Assembly (NCBI GenBank): GCA_015680685.1
Contig: MNCI01019108.1
Span: 783,629-847,628, forward strand
Reading direction: 5' to 3'
From: Gnetum montanum
Taxonomy: Eukaryota > Streptophyta > Gnetopsida > Gnetales > Gnetaceae
DNA: 64,000 bases
Each line of letters starts with the position of its first letter. Position 1 is the stretch's first letter. Position numbers and translations under genes: made by a program. Below are positions 32,941 to 44,455 of this stretch, piece by piece. The notes under the pieces were generated by a model, which was given only the letters and a program-made list of their open reading frames with translations, had not been told where the DNA came from and did no database searches.

Positions 32941-33756
32941 TGATGAGTGGCGAGGTATCCCTACACTCAACCATACGAATATGAGCGTTACATGCGTGAT
33001 CTGGTCGAACTCCACAGACTAAGTGCCTACACGCCTTATGGAACACTTAAGGTTAATCATTCGTTGTCTTCCCAGACTTACTTGTATTTTTCATGGTTGT
33101 ATGGTTGAGTAAGTATGAGGTATGTGATTTTTGTCTTTTATGTTTTATCTCCTATGTTGATAAGGTGAAGGGTGAAGAGACTAATTAACTAACTTTAACT
33201 AACTAAATAAGCCTTAATTAACCTAGCATTAGCATCCATTCCCACTTACCATTCACACCCTGAACCAATGCAACCTTGGTTACCAAACACTATTCGTTGT
33301 TGGGATCACTAAGCGTAACGCACATGCTCAAAGCAGTCGTACTAAATGCACTTAACTATAGGAGAAGGGTTGAGAAAGATTTAATCAACTAATAAAGAAT
33401 TAAATGATAAACAATAAATAAAATCCTATTTAGCTTAGTCCATGCACTGCAAGGTTTATCCAAGAAGTTCGTCTTCATTTCCGTACACAAACTTGTGTTC
33501 AGGTACAATATTTGCTCGAATAAAGATCCGTTCACTTTGGAGCTCCTACTGCAGGCACATGGAAATTATTCTACCTCTGGAGAGGTAAAACTGCCAGAGT
33601 TTCACTATGGTCTAGGCCTAGATGCCGAAACAAGGGAAAGTCACCTCTTATTTATAGACTTGGCGGTGCACCGTGATATCGCGGTGGATGCAATATCGCG
33701 GCGGACGTGATATCACGTACATGATATTATAGCTCATGCAATATCTCGTCTCATCA
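32941..33756 (-). repeat. E2 3' LTR (816 bp)
   Basis: It starts on the plus strand with TGATGAGTGGCGAGG and ends CTCATCA, next to the reversed polypurine tract TACCCCCATGACTG. It contains five GATATC-type palindromes (33673-33748) and the reversed TATA box TTATTTATAGACT (33649-33661). Confidence 0.9.
33673..33748 (-). promoter_or_regulatory. E2 3' LTR array of GCGATATCGC-type palindromes
   Basis: Five units: GTGATATCGC, GCAATATCGC, GTGATATCAC, ATGATATTAT and GCAATATCTC, spaced about 14-19 bp. They sit between the LTR end and the TATA box. The variants fit decay of GCGATATCGC by C-to-T and G-to-A changes. Confidence 0.75.
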
Positions 33757-35690
33757 TACCCCCATGACTGAATAAAAAATCATCCTCAAGTTCCTTACAA
33801 AATATTTGGATGGTATGGGATTATTGACTCAAAATGGAACTAATGGGATGACATGTGAACGGTTCATCATTACAAGACAAGAAAAAACTGGTATTCACGA
33901 CAACAAGAGTGAACACTTTATACATTTGACATCAGGCCTTATTTGGCAGCTGAGAAATAGAGAGAGAGAAAGAAGTTGTGTTGCTGCCAACGCCAAGATT
34001 GTGCCTTTTGTTGTCCATCCATAAGTGCACCATCGATCTTGCTCCTTGCATAGCTGCTTTCAGCACTGCTCCATTCCAAGTATTCTCTCTAGATCCAATA
34101 TGTTGTTGCATGATTGCCATTTGCACACACAACACAGTCTTTATATTAGCAAGGGTAAATGAATTTCAATGTAGTTGATACCTTGCTTTGGTGAAAGGTC
34201 CATTAGCTGAGTTGTGGTATGGCTGATACGAATCTGGAGATATCATAGTGGTGACTACCGAAGGTGTAGGGGTTAGGAGAAAATCAAAAAAATTTGGGTC
34301 TAGACCCCCATGACTAAGAGCGAACCTTTAGTAGCAATAGAATAGAGAAAGAAAAGGAACAGGAAAGATACCCAAAAAGAGACAACTATAACATCAATGA
34401 AATGGATGTCAATATGGAAATGAACAAAATAATATAGATTGCAAAAATGTTAGGGGAAATAATTTAACTGGTGTACCAAATAGGAATGTCAGTGGGTCCT
34501 CCCCAAAGCAGGCTCATGCCCTTAATGCTCTGAAAAACCCACATTCAAAGAGTCTGTAGGCTCTAGGAATGTCATTTGGAACAAAATTTCAAGTCTTAAT
34601 TGCAAGAATTTAACAAAAATAAAATAATGCGTTAACAAAAATATATACTAATGATACAATCGGCAATGAGGTGAATAATGAAGAGAAGGATGGAGAGAAG
34701 AGAATGGAATGGAATCCCAAGAACAAGGTGGTGTACAACCCCTTGTGTAGTTAATGATTAATGTGACTTAGTAGATCCCATTCCAAGTCCAGCCTCAAAC
34801 AAACCACATCCAGTGACTTCGCATTAATGCATTTGGCCAATCCATCCCCTTGAAGTAACAAGAATGCCTTCCCAAAGAGCCACCACCATTCCAACGAAAC
34901 GAAGGAGGAGAGAATGGGAAGCAAGAAGGGCCTTAGTTAGAGGGAACATTTTTATTTTAGTTCCATAACTAGTGCTTGTAGCCCAAATGGTTATTTTGTC
35001 TAAGGGGTGTGCTTTGAATTCTCACTTTCTCTTTTTTTTCTTTTTTTCTTTTATATGTTTATGCATGAGAATCACACCATGCAAAGACTTTGTTATTTTT
35101 ATTAACTCAGCTTCCCAATAATTGGGTAACGTCAGAACGGTAAGAAAACTCAAGAAGAACACATCCAAGCACCTAAGAGAATGGCCAACACAAATGCATT
35201 AAGTTCCCTTGAAGTCACACCCTTTTCAATCCTTGAGTCCTTCCTTTGAGAAATACCCATTCACCGATTCGTTATAGTTCTTATTTAGAAATGGACTGTA
35301 CATTTCCAAGCTGAGAGAGACCATAGAAATTTGTGGATGAATGGATGAAGTGGACTCATTTCCTTTCATATCAAAAGAAACATACCTCAATATCAACATC
35401 ATAACTTAAAGGTAAAAACCAAACATTAGCAATCAATATAAAAATAGTTCATACCATCATGAAAAACACTTATCAAATGACAAACTTACAAGATGGATAA
35501 CACACACACACACACACACACACACAAATGAAAAAGTATAACAATGTTGTAAAACAAAAACAAGAAAATTTAAAGAAATTTGTAAAACAAAAAATGTGTA
35601 AAACAAAAATGTGTAAGACAAAAACGTGTAAAAAAATGTGTAAAACAACAACTTAAAAGAACTAAGGGCCCCGAATGATCAACATAGGTG
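33757..35690. other. E2 3' non-coding spacer
   Basis: Contains the polypurine tract (33757-33767 reversed), a second CCCCCATGACT tract at 34306-34316 and a third at 35698-35708. The stretch 34440-35360 corresponds to 49860-50760 of E3 (shared AGTGACTTC-CATTA, TTAGTTAGAGGG, GTGTGCTTTGAATTC- or GTGCTTTCAATTC-like text). A (CA)13 microsatellite lies at 35501-35526. There is no ORF2 and no coding frame I trust. Confidence 0.6.
35501..35526. repeat. (CA)13 microsatellite
   Basis: Uninterrupted CA dinucleotides within the E2 spacer. The frame crossing it is low-complexity and not a gene. Confidence 0.95.
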
Positions 35691-36002
35691 GCCATCTCCC
35701 CCATGACTAAATGGAAAGGGAGAGCTCTGAAATAATGAATGCCTATTTGAATTTCTTAGAAGTGTCCAACTTCTCCCGATTGATGTTTTTAGGTTAAGGG
35801 TTGGAAGTTGGTGACACTCATATTCCAATGTATCTATGCTCTCATTGTGGGTGCAAGTTGTTCCCCCAGTTCATTCCATGCATGTTGGTGGGCTGCTCTC
35901 TTGATCAGCTATCAACCACTGGGTGTTCTCTTGTTGTGTGGTTGCTACATACAGGCACCTTTGTATCTAATTTTCTTATGCACAGCTATTACATGTAGGA
36001 AA

Positions 36003-38796
36003 TGCTGAGTATTCCTCCATGTCATCACCCTCTGAGTCACTATATGTGATGCATGGAACTTTCTTCTTCTCGATCTTTCCATAAATGTTTACCTTAGATA
36101 TTTCTTCTTGTGAGATTAAGTTGACTCCAGAACCTGAGTTAAGAAGAGCCTTATGAGGTTTGTTCCCGGTGACTTGGAGGTAGATTAAGGGACTTCTAGG
36201 GTTAGAGAGTTTTTTGGGAAGGTGGCCTACCTTGATCTAGTTAGTAACCATATGTGTTAACATAACCATATGCGTTGAGCCCTTTTGTTGGTTTGAAGGA
36301 AGCTCCGAAGCCTTATTTGTTGGAGGAGTGGTCACAGACTCAACCGCTTGTGGTTGTGAGAGTTTGTTTGGGCTTTTGGTTCTAAAGAAATGTCTTCTCT
36401 TCGTGTGGTTGTTAGAACTAGTAGCAGGTTGAAGGTTTATAGCTCTCATAGCATTACGTTGCTACGGTTGAGTGGGGAGTTCCCCTTGCATCGTTGGAGT
36501 AGGTGGTAGTGGAACTATTGACGTAAGAGAGGTGAATGGATTCGGAGGATTGTATGCATGTGGTGCATCTCCCGGAGGAGAAGGAGTCCTTCTAAAATAC
36601 TCCCAAACTTGGTAGTGACATTGTGCAGTTGTGTAACCCATGGAGTTACTTGGAGAAACCGGCTACTGCACATAGTATCCATACGGGTCTGGTTTCCAGT
36701 AAGGGTATTGTTGCCTAAGCGATGGCATCCCCCATGACTGTGGATGTTGCAACTGCTGGTGTTGTCCAATAGGTTGTGACGGAGTTCCACTTGGATAATA
36801 CGTTAACGGTTGGTGGAACTGCCTTGGGTTACCTTGGGAATAAGGTAACTGATGGGGTGCTTGCCGTCTGTTAAGTCTTGGGTTGAGTGCATAAATCCCA
36901 AACTCTTGTAGATGTGAGATTATTGGGCAACATCCCTTAAGATGGTCATATTGGTAGATCTCACATCCATTGTCATTGTCTGTGTTAGAATCCATAACCT
37001 CATCAGTGATAGTCATTTTTCCCTTACCCTTGTCACATGTATGGCCTGAGTCTCTCCACTTTTTCTTGTCATGGTCACTACTTCGTTTCTTAGACTCCTC
37101 TACAATTTTCAAAACAGTTTTAAATCTACTATCCAAGGAGTCCCACATTTGATCTACCTTAGCTGACACTTCCGTTGTTAACTTCTAAAGCAGCAAGGTT
37201 TTTCTATTCACCAACTCTTCAAGTGGTGACTCATCCTCTTCATCACAGAATCTTAGTTCCCTCTTTCGGAGGGAAGGATAATGGTTATATTCTTCTGCGC
37301 TTTCTCTTTTCTAGTAGCTCCTCTTCTTCTTTAGCTACTTGCTCCAACAATCGATGAATTTCATGGGATCTAAGTTCAGATAATCTCCCTTGGGCATATG
37401 TCCCAAGGGTTATCCTAGTTTCATGTCTTAGCCCATCTACGAGGTGGCAGAGTTGATCCCGTTGTGTATAACCATGGCCCAAGCAACAATATAGTAATGC
37501 ATAATATCAGCCAATGGCAGCATCCAAGGGTTCATGAGTTCCTTGCTTCCATCCTTGGATCTACTTACGCAAGTTGGACACTCTATAGTACGTTTGATAT
37601 TTATCGTTGAACAACTCTAACATCATACTCCATCTCCTAATGGTTTTCGGTTCTAAGGACCAGTACCAACTCTCTGCTTCCTTTATGAGTATCCTAGGAA
37701 ACAACTTTAATTTCTGCCACTTATTTTCTATGTTTTGCAAGGTGTAGGCATTGTGGAATGCCTATAAATGATTTTGCATATCAGTGTTGTATCCCCCTTC
37801 AAAGCATGGGATATTATTCATATCTAATCTCTTGATCCGACTATCTTTTTGATGCCTTATGGGTATTCTAACTGCCTTTGTGATATCTAGCATACTTCAA
37901 GTGGCAAGTAGGAATTCATCATGATCATCTATTTCATGACGTCTATGATGCCTATGTTGTTCCCTACTTTCCCTTCTTTCATGCCTTGATTCTCTTGACT
38001 GCCCTCGTCCTCACTCCTGACTCTCTCGTCGAGGTCTCTCATTTTGCTTACCCTTATCCTCATGGTAATGCTCTTTGTGACTATGCCCTGATGTGGAAGG
38101 AGAGGGTGAATGATGTGATGAAGGGGAAGAAGAAGGAGAACCATTGCCATGATGATGTCTCCTACCTTCTCTTCGGTGGCTTCGGCCTCGATCGTGATGA
38201 CGATCTGAGTGCCCGTCCTTGTCATGTGTTTTTGTTCCCTCAGTGAACAGTTGGTGTTCATGGGGATTAGAACCAGGGTTGTGTATCATGGAGCATAGGT
38301 TCTGATACCCCACCTCCTCACTATTGTTAGGAGGGGGAACATCATTTGATGGAGAACCTGTTATAAGTGTTTTTCCATCTCCAATTTTACTTAGGACATG
38401 CGGGACCCCTTTGCCCTTCAACAATGTATGGTGGCTCTCCTGCCTCGAGTCCCTTAGACGTTGTGCTGCTGTGGGATGGTAATCCCTTATGTCATAATCT
38501 TCCGTAACATATTTAGCGTATAATTTTGTCATGCCTATCTATGCAAGAGCACGAAGAAGCATGTTAGGGATTTCCCGATCTGGAGGTAACACTATGTTAC
38601 CTTGCCAATCTCACCAACACAGTTGTTCATCCTAATGGAGGATAAAGGTAGTTTTGGGTATATACTCATCGGGATGAGTATATACCACCCAATACTATTG
38701 AGGAACTGGCAAATTTTGGTTATGTGTTTGGTGCCGCCGACTGTCTCTTGTATGATCCTTAGGCGGTGAAGTGCTTTTGTTAGAAGAAGAAGACAT
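36003..38796 (-). pseudogene. E2 gag-protease pseudogene
   Basis: The start is MSSSSNKSTSPP at 38796, with the same first residues as E1. Long open runs remain at 38011-38532 (His/Ser-rich), 37285-37482 (TYAQGRLSELRSHEIHRLLE, then Glu/Lys-rich and coiled-coil-like) and 36663-37169 (ends in a Gln/Pro/Tyr-rich tail). The protease start KALLNSGSGVNLIS at about 36150 has Asn for the catalytic Asp. The tail IEKKKVPCITYSDSEGDD matches E1. A few stops remain, fewer than in E1. After about 36003 the sequence jumps to the last ~60 codons of pol, so the RT-to-integrase part was deleted. Confidence 0.8.
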
Positions 38797-38919
38797 TGTG
38801 TCTTATTTGGTGTGCTACTGACCGTTATATAATTTTTCGTTTAATTAACCCTAAGGGTTCATTTAAGCTCCCAACGATGTGGATAATTTCCTATGTTCTA
38901 CTTAGCGCACAAACACTTA

Positions 38920-38938
38920 GTCCTAAACAACGACACCA
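38920..38938 (-). other. E2 primer binding site, tRNA-Asp type
   Basis: On the minus strand, one base after the LTR end, TGGTGTCGTTGTTTAGGAC matches TGGCGCCGTTGCCGGGGAC apart from C-to-T-type changes and one transversion. Its placement is identical to E1. Confidence 0.75.
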
Positions 38939-38939
38939 A

Positions 38940-39732
38940 TGATGAGTGGCAAGGTACCCCTACACTCAACAATACGAATACAAGCGTTACATGTGCGATT
39001 CGGTCAAACTCTGTAGACTAAGTGCCTACATGCCTTATGAAACACTTAAGGTTAATTGTTCGTTGTCTTCCTAGACTTACTTGTATTTGTCACGGTTGTA
39101 TGGTTAAGTAAGTCTGAGGTATGTGATTTTTATGTCTTTTATGTTTTATCTCCTATGCTGATAAGGTGAAGGGTGAAGAGACTAATTAACTAATTTAACT
39201 AACTAACTAAGCCTTAATTAACCTAGCATCAGCATCTGTTCCCACTTACTATTTACACCCTGAACCAATGCAACCTTGGTTACCAAACACTATTTGTTGT
39301 TGGGATCACCAAGTGTAACGCACATGCTCAAAGCGGTCATACTGAATGCACTTAACTACAGGTTGAGAAAGATTTAATCAACTAATAAAGCATTAAATGA
39401 TAAATAATAAATAAAATCCTATTTAGCTTAGTCCATGCACTGCAAGGTTTATCCAAGAAGTTCATCTTTATTTCCGTACACAAACTTGTGTTCAGGTACA
39501 ACATTTGCTCAAATAAAGAGCCATTCACTTTGGAGCTCCTACTGCGGGCACATGGAAATTATTCTATCTTTGGAGAGGTAAAACTACCAAAGTTTCGCTA
39601 CGGTCTAGGCCTAGATGCTGAAACAAGGGAAAGCCGCCTCTTATTTATAGACTTGGCAACGCACCGCGATATCACGTACGCGATATCGCAAGGGATGCAA
39701 TATCGTGGCCCATGCGATATTGCGTCCCATCA
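38940..39732 (-). repeat. E2 5' LTR (793 bp)
   Basis: It runs TGATGAGTGGC to CCATCA. It carries four GATATC-type palindromes (about 39664-39724: GCGATATCAC, GCGATATCGC, GCAATATCGT, GCGATATTGC) upstream, in transcription order, of the TATA box (reversed TTATTTATAG at 39641-39650). Confidence 0.9.
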
Positions 39733-41001
39733 CATGGTATCTGACTTCAAGTTGTATTTGATGCAGTTGACAAATTGGTTTATTAGGTCCTCAAGGAAAG
39801 AGATGGAATCAATAGACAAGGTTTGGTACCAGTCTAAAGTCTTTTCCTTGTGAGACATAGGGAAAATACATAATATTATATGTGGCCAAGGTTGCAAATA
39901 GAGGCACTCAAACTAGAAGGTAACTAGGTGTGCATTAGGATTTCCTTCATCATTGTATTTGGTGAAGTTTGGTATAGGCATGCCTATAAGTAAGGTTATT
40001 TAAGACATACTAGGGCTTATGGGATCATCTTAGTAGAAGTCTATAACCTTGACCATCTAAGTTGTACTAGCTTTGACTTTCTACGGCTCTTTAGTAAGGT
40101 CTTGGATCATTTGAAAGGCTTTATCCAATCCTTTGGGCACCCCTATAAGCTGCAGTGTTTGTATTGATGGTTGAGGAGGATGTTGAGTGGTTTGAGGCTA
40201 TGTGATCAAAATTGGTATAGACATGAGAGGTTAAGTGACCACCATTGCAACTGGATTGAATAAGGAGAAATATTTTTGAGTTGGGATATGAGGGATAAAG
40301 GGAACAAAGGGAGTTTAGAAGGCTTGTGAAATTTGGGGCCCCAATGAGGTACCTGCTAGTATCGCAAAGGGCGATGATGATGTAGACACCATTGGGGCCA
40401 AGTGAACAAAGTGAGCTTGAGTGGCAAATAGCATTGATGAGAATAGTGAGGTAGATTTAAAAATAAGCTAAACTTGGTACATAACAATGACAGGTGCTGG
40501 TCCAAACATGGTGGAATAGGTAGAAGGAGAGTGAGACACCTACCCTACAAGGAATAGTAGACATACAAGGCTAGAGGTGGTTGCTTGGGGAGTTGAATGT
40601 TGGGGAAATCTCTCTATAAAGGTATCAAGATCATTCTCTACTTTAAACTCATCATGTTCCTCTTGGTTTTCCTCCAAACTAAATTCCTCACTTAACTCAT
40701 CAACATCTATTAATTTTATCAACAAACAAGTATAGAAATCCATTAGAGGAATTTGATCATATAGTGAGGATATGTATTCCTTCTTGTTTTAGTGTATAAT
40801 ATCATACTAATGCTTGGCATAAAATTCAAAGCAAAGTATGAGGAGGCTTGCCTATATTTTGGCATAAATAAAATTGTAAAACTCCTCATTGATAATTGTA
40901 ACTTTTGGTTCCTGCTCCCTTTGCATAAGTAATTACCTACGTTCTATAACTGTTGGATCCTTAGGATCATAGACACAAACAACTTCTTGGTTGATGGCCA
41001 T
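39733..41001 (-). pseudogene. E4b gag pseudogene, N-terminal part
   Basis: The start is MAINQEVVCVYDPKDP at about 41001, parallel to E4a. A glutamate-rich stretch (LSEEFSLEENQEEHDEF, 40540-40743) follows. The sequence is broken at 39733 by E2 and continues at 32940. Several stops. Confidence 0.65.
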
Positions 41002-41499
41002 TTGTCTTATGTTGTGTGGTAAGGTCGTTGAATGATAAAAAGACATAAACAAGGTATTAAACTAAGTGATTGGTAAGTCTCTCAGCTTGTGTGAATTTTT
41101 ATGAGAGCCTCAACGTATGAGGAAGTCTTGGTGTATGAGAGGCTCAATGTATGGGCTTCTCAGCGTAAAAGCTTTCTAGCATATATGCTTCTCATCATAT
41201 AAGCTCAACATAAAAGCTCAGCATATAATCTTGACATGAAAGCTTAGCGTAAAATTTTTCAGCACAAATAGCTTCCAGAGTAAATAGCCTTCCACATAAA
41301 AATGGTTAAAAAAAATTGTAAACTGAAAATGGTTAAAATAAGGATAGTAATGTACACTACAATAGCTAAGGCACTATAGGTAGTGGTAGTAGTGCTATGC
41401 ACTACATTAGAAAAAATTAAAAATTGATTTTTTTTGTTTTAAAGTGTAGGGAATTGTGGCAGAAAGTTGTACTTGAAAAATATATAATGTAAAAAAAAT

Positions 41500-42010
41500 A
41501 TTTGAAAAGGTTGCTGGTTATACATTGGGTTTTGGGTAACCAACCAACTAGAGTTTACAATGCAGTTTACACGCTGTGTTTTGGAAAAATCCAAAACCAA
41601 ACTTTTTGAAAAATTAAAAATTAAAATAATTTGTAGGTCATACACTAACCTTGGTACACACCTAAAACCAAAATTTTGTGAAGTTTAAAGGTGCAAGTTT
41701 TGTTGAAGGCTATCCACTAGGCTTTAAAAAGTCTAATACTTGACAGAAAAATCAAAAGATGGCCAAATTTATTGTACTCTATATGCTGGGTTTTAGAAAA
41801 CCCAACACTTGATGGGAAAATAGAAAATAAAGTCAAACTTATTGTAGTTTATACGTTGGATTTTAGAAAACCTAGCACCAATGGAAAAATTTAAATATGC
41901 TAAACTAGCTATAGGTAATATGTTGGGTTTTGGGAAAAACCCAATACCAATTTTAAAATTAAAACAACATCCAAATAGATTGCAAGTATAGCACTAGTTT
42001 TGGGAAAAGC
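41500..42010 (-). repeat. E4b array of TTGGGTTTT / AAAACCCAA inverted repeats
   Basis: At least six hairpin-like units lie roughly 60-100 bp apart: CATTGGGTTTTGGGTAACCAA (about 41524), GTGTTTTGGAAAAATCCAAAAC (about 41575), CTGGGTTTTAGAAAACCCAA (about 41786), TTGGATTTTAGAAAACCTAG (about 41856), TTGGGTTTTGGGAAAAACCC (about 41923) and TTTTGGGAAAAGCCAAAAC (about 41998). They sit between gag and the primer site, where E4a instead has CCATGCTGGCC-type half-sites. Confidence 0.7.
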
Positions 42011-42119
42011 CAAAACAAATTTTGTGGTTGGAAGTTCAAAGCTAAGCACAACACTAATGAAAAATTAATTTTGCCACGGGTTTTGTGAAGAAGTTGAGCT
42101 GAGGTCCTCCTTTTAGCAT

Positions 42120-43250
42120 CAAAAACTATAATGCCTAAAAAATTCAGTACTTGAAGGCCAAAAATTTTAGGACGAGATAGTTTGGCTTTAGATCCATGAG
42201 CCTTGAAAAAAGGATTTGGAGCACCCTAGACAGTCTTGTCAATCACCCAAGGACTTATAATTTTTTACCAACATGAATAAAATAAAGCTGCAAATACAAA
42301 TCTAAGTGTAGAGAAACGTGGAATAAATTTGTACGAACAAATGAAACTACAAAATTTTATTGAAATTATGAATTTTCTATAGAAACAAAAGCTTGAATAA
42401 TACAAAATTTTATAATTTAAATGCACAAAGAGCCAAAGGGAGAATGCTTGAAACTTGATTCAGCCAATAGGGTATGTTCTGGAGTCAGCTCTACTCTTGA
42501 TGGTCTTGAATATTCTTCTCCTCAAGCTCATTTTTGCTTTTTCTGTCATTAGGATCTGCACTATGAGTGGAAGAATGGCTATAGACTCTTGGTAGATCTA
42601 CACTACTCTAAAATTCTTCATGTTCAACCTAAATGCAAATTTCCAAAAGTCTTGGTGTTATGGACTTTTGTTTCCATGCACTACTCTAGAAGTCTTAAGT
42701 TCAATGAATGCACAAATCATTCAAAAGTCCCTTCAATGAAGTAGTTTTTAGTTTAAATAGGTTATTGATGTTTTGATTTGTTGCTATTGATTTTTTCATG
42801 ATTGCTAACAAATTGCTACAAATTTTTTATGTGTTCAGGGCATCTCTTGGCAACATATTTTTCAAACTTGAATATTTTTATGCTTTTCACACTGCCTATC
42901 ATAAAAATTCAAGGTCCAATATAAAAAATCAAAGCCCAAATTTTATACATTGCCTTGATAGGTTGCTCCAACATAAAAATTGTTATGGCCATCGTATAGG
43001 CTGAGAAATGCCAAATTTGATGTCCTGCAAAGCATTTTCAATCTTCACTAGCCTAGATATACGAAAACTATAGCTTTTCCTGCCTAGAAGATGAGGCATT
43101 CATAGCTTATAAAGAATTTTTTAGCCTCTATAAGCTAGGATGGGTGAAATCTGCAGCATATGAACTACAAATTTTACATGTTATATTAAAAATTACTACC
43201 TCAAATCCTAGTGATAAAAGTTACAATGCCAAATTTTGTAGAAAATAAGA
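42120..43250 (-). repeat. E4b 5' LTR part
   Basis: Matches 28820-30110: CTATAATGCCTAAAAAATTCAG here against CTATAGCATCTAAAAAATTTAG there, CAATCACCCAAGGA against GATTACCCAGGGA, and CTACAAATTTTACAT against CTACAAACCTCACATT. The portion equivalent to 30110-31020 is missing at the right. Confidence 0.7.
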
Positions 43251-43254
43251 CAAT

Positions 43255-43857
43255 TGTGTCTAACATTATTTTTCCACCAAATTACAAATGATTTTAGCTA
43301 TAGGTTTCAACATAGATTTTATTTGTGGTGTTTCATTTACTTTATTTTAGTTCTTTACATTTTTCAAGCACTTTATTTTTCCATTATTCCTTAGTAAGGT
43401 AGCATAATTATGACTAGTTTTGAGTGTATAAGTATAATTGTTTGGTTAGTCCTAGGATCGTTATTGCTTGGTTCACCCAGTAGCATAACACTTGGTAATG
43501 TAGTAACGGTCACATGAGCCCAAGACGTGAACGGTAAACTAGTAATAGATACTTATTGCCTATAGGCTAGAATAGTTTCTTTACTTATGTTACACTTAAA
43601 CTTAGATTTCATTACCCTCTTTTTACTATGTTTACACTTAGGAGTAAGTTAAGCCAACAACATCAATATATCATATGTCTCACCTAGAGTTAAACCATAT
43701 ACTTGCACTTCATTAACTCAAAGTGAGATGACAAGGATCACAAACCAACTATCAACCACTAGCATACTTACATTATCCATCCATGGATTACAATTTGCTC
43801 ATGCTTGAATGTTTGTGACATGTATGGTAGAGTGTTGGAATACCCAACTGCTCATCA
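43255..43857 (+). repeat. E1-family LTR fragment
   Basis: It shares AGTATAATTGTTTGGTTAGTC, TTATTGCTTGGTTCACCCAG and AGCATAACACTTGGTAATG with the E1 3' LTR (13640-13710), and ends TACCCAACTGCTCATCA. It lacks the U3 start, so it is a truncated LTR in plus orientation. No primer site follows. The left boundary is approximate. Confidence 0.6.
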
Positions 43858-44225
43858 CTATTGAAATCAAAAATCAAAAAATAATCATGTGCAACATTCA
43901 GAAAAGTAGAACAATAGATAATTTATGAGTGTCACATTAGTTTATCTCACAAGGAGTCATGATAAAATGTTATCATCATGCGTTCATGAATGTTTTTCCA
44001 CAAGTAAAAGTTGGTGAATAATTTTGAGACACATTTATAGGGATAGTTTAGGCACTTCACACAAAATATGAGAATTCTACTTCAATCAAATATCATAGGC
44101 CACCTTCATCCATAATAAAATCTCATATAAGTGTCTTTTAATGATGGACCCTTCTATAATCATTATTCAGTACTGATCCTAAAGAATCCCAATCTACATG
44201 TGCATGAATCAACCTACAACATTTG
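43858..44225. other. Spacer between LTR fragment and solo LTR
   Basis: AT-rich, no coding frame or recognisable repeat. The last five bases, ATTTG, form the left side of the likely target duplication of the solo LTR. Confidence 0.4.
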
Positions 44226-44250
44226 TGATGAGACGCAGTTCACATAGGCC

Positions 44251-44336
44251 GCGATATCGCAGCCGACGCGATATCGCATCTTCCCCTACGATATCGCGTA
44301 TGCGATATCACAGTCCGCCGCCATGTCTATAAATAA
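44251..44336 (+). promoter_or_regulatory. Solo LTR promoter: four GCGATATCGC palindromes and TATA box
   Basis: GCGATATCGC at 44251-44260 and 44268-44277, ACGATATCGCG at 44288-44298 and GCGATATCAC at 44302-44311, followed by TATAAATAAG at about 44326. This is the best-preserved version of the E2-type array and shows that the ancestral unit was GCGATATCGC. Confidence 0.85.
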
Positions 44337-44455
44337 GAGGCGGCTCTCCCTTATTTGGGATCCCAGTTTTAGAGTAGCGAAGCTCTAGCAGTTTGATCCC
44401 TCCAGAGTTAGATTTTTTCCCGTGTCTGCCCACAGTGTGGTGAATGTAATTGTAC

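Larger units (their letters stand above)
32941..39732 (-). mobile_element. E2: E1-family LTR retrotransposon, pol-deleted, with intact target duplication
   Basis: Both LTRs are complete (32941-33756 and 38940-39732) and run TGATG to CATCA. CATGG precedes (32936-32940) and follows (39733-39737) the element, a perfect 5 bp target duplication. The order on the minus strand is 5' LTR (right), primer site, gag, protease, a short pol end, spacer, polypurine tract and 3' LTR (left). RT, RNase H, integrase core and ORF2 are absent, so it could move only with help. The first 200 bp of the LTRs differ at about one base in ten by eye, mostly transitions, so the insertion is old but younger than E4b. Confidence 0.9.
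31290..43250 (-). mobile_element. E4b: Tat-like element, interrupted by E2
   Basis: A relative of E4a reading right to left: 5' LTR part (42120-43250), primer site (about 42103), 5' untranslated region with a palindrome array (41500-42010), and gag (41001 down to 39733, then 32940 down to about 31440). It ends in X repeats and shares its 3' LTR with E4a. E2 is inserted in gag with CATGG duplicated. The protease and everything after it is missing. The right end is cut near 43250 by an LTR fragment of the E1 family. Confidence 0.65.

Noticed and set aside
35457-35651. ORF rich in Phe/Tyr and Cys-Val repeats
   Set aside because: It is a translation of the (CA)13 microsatellite and neighbouring A-rich tandem words within the E2 spacer.
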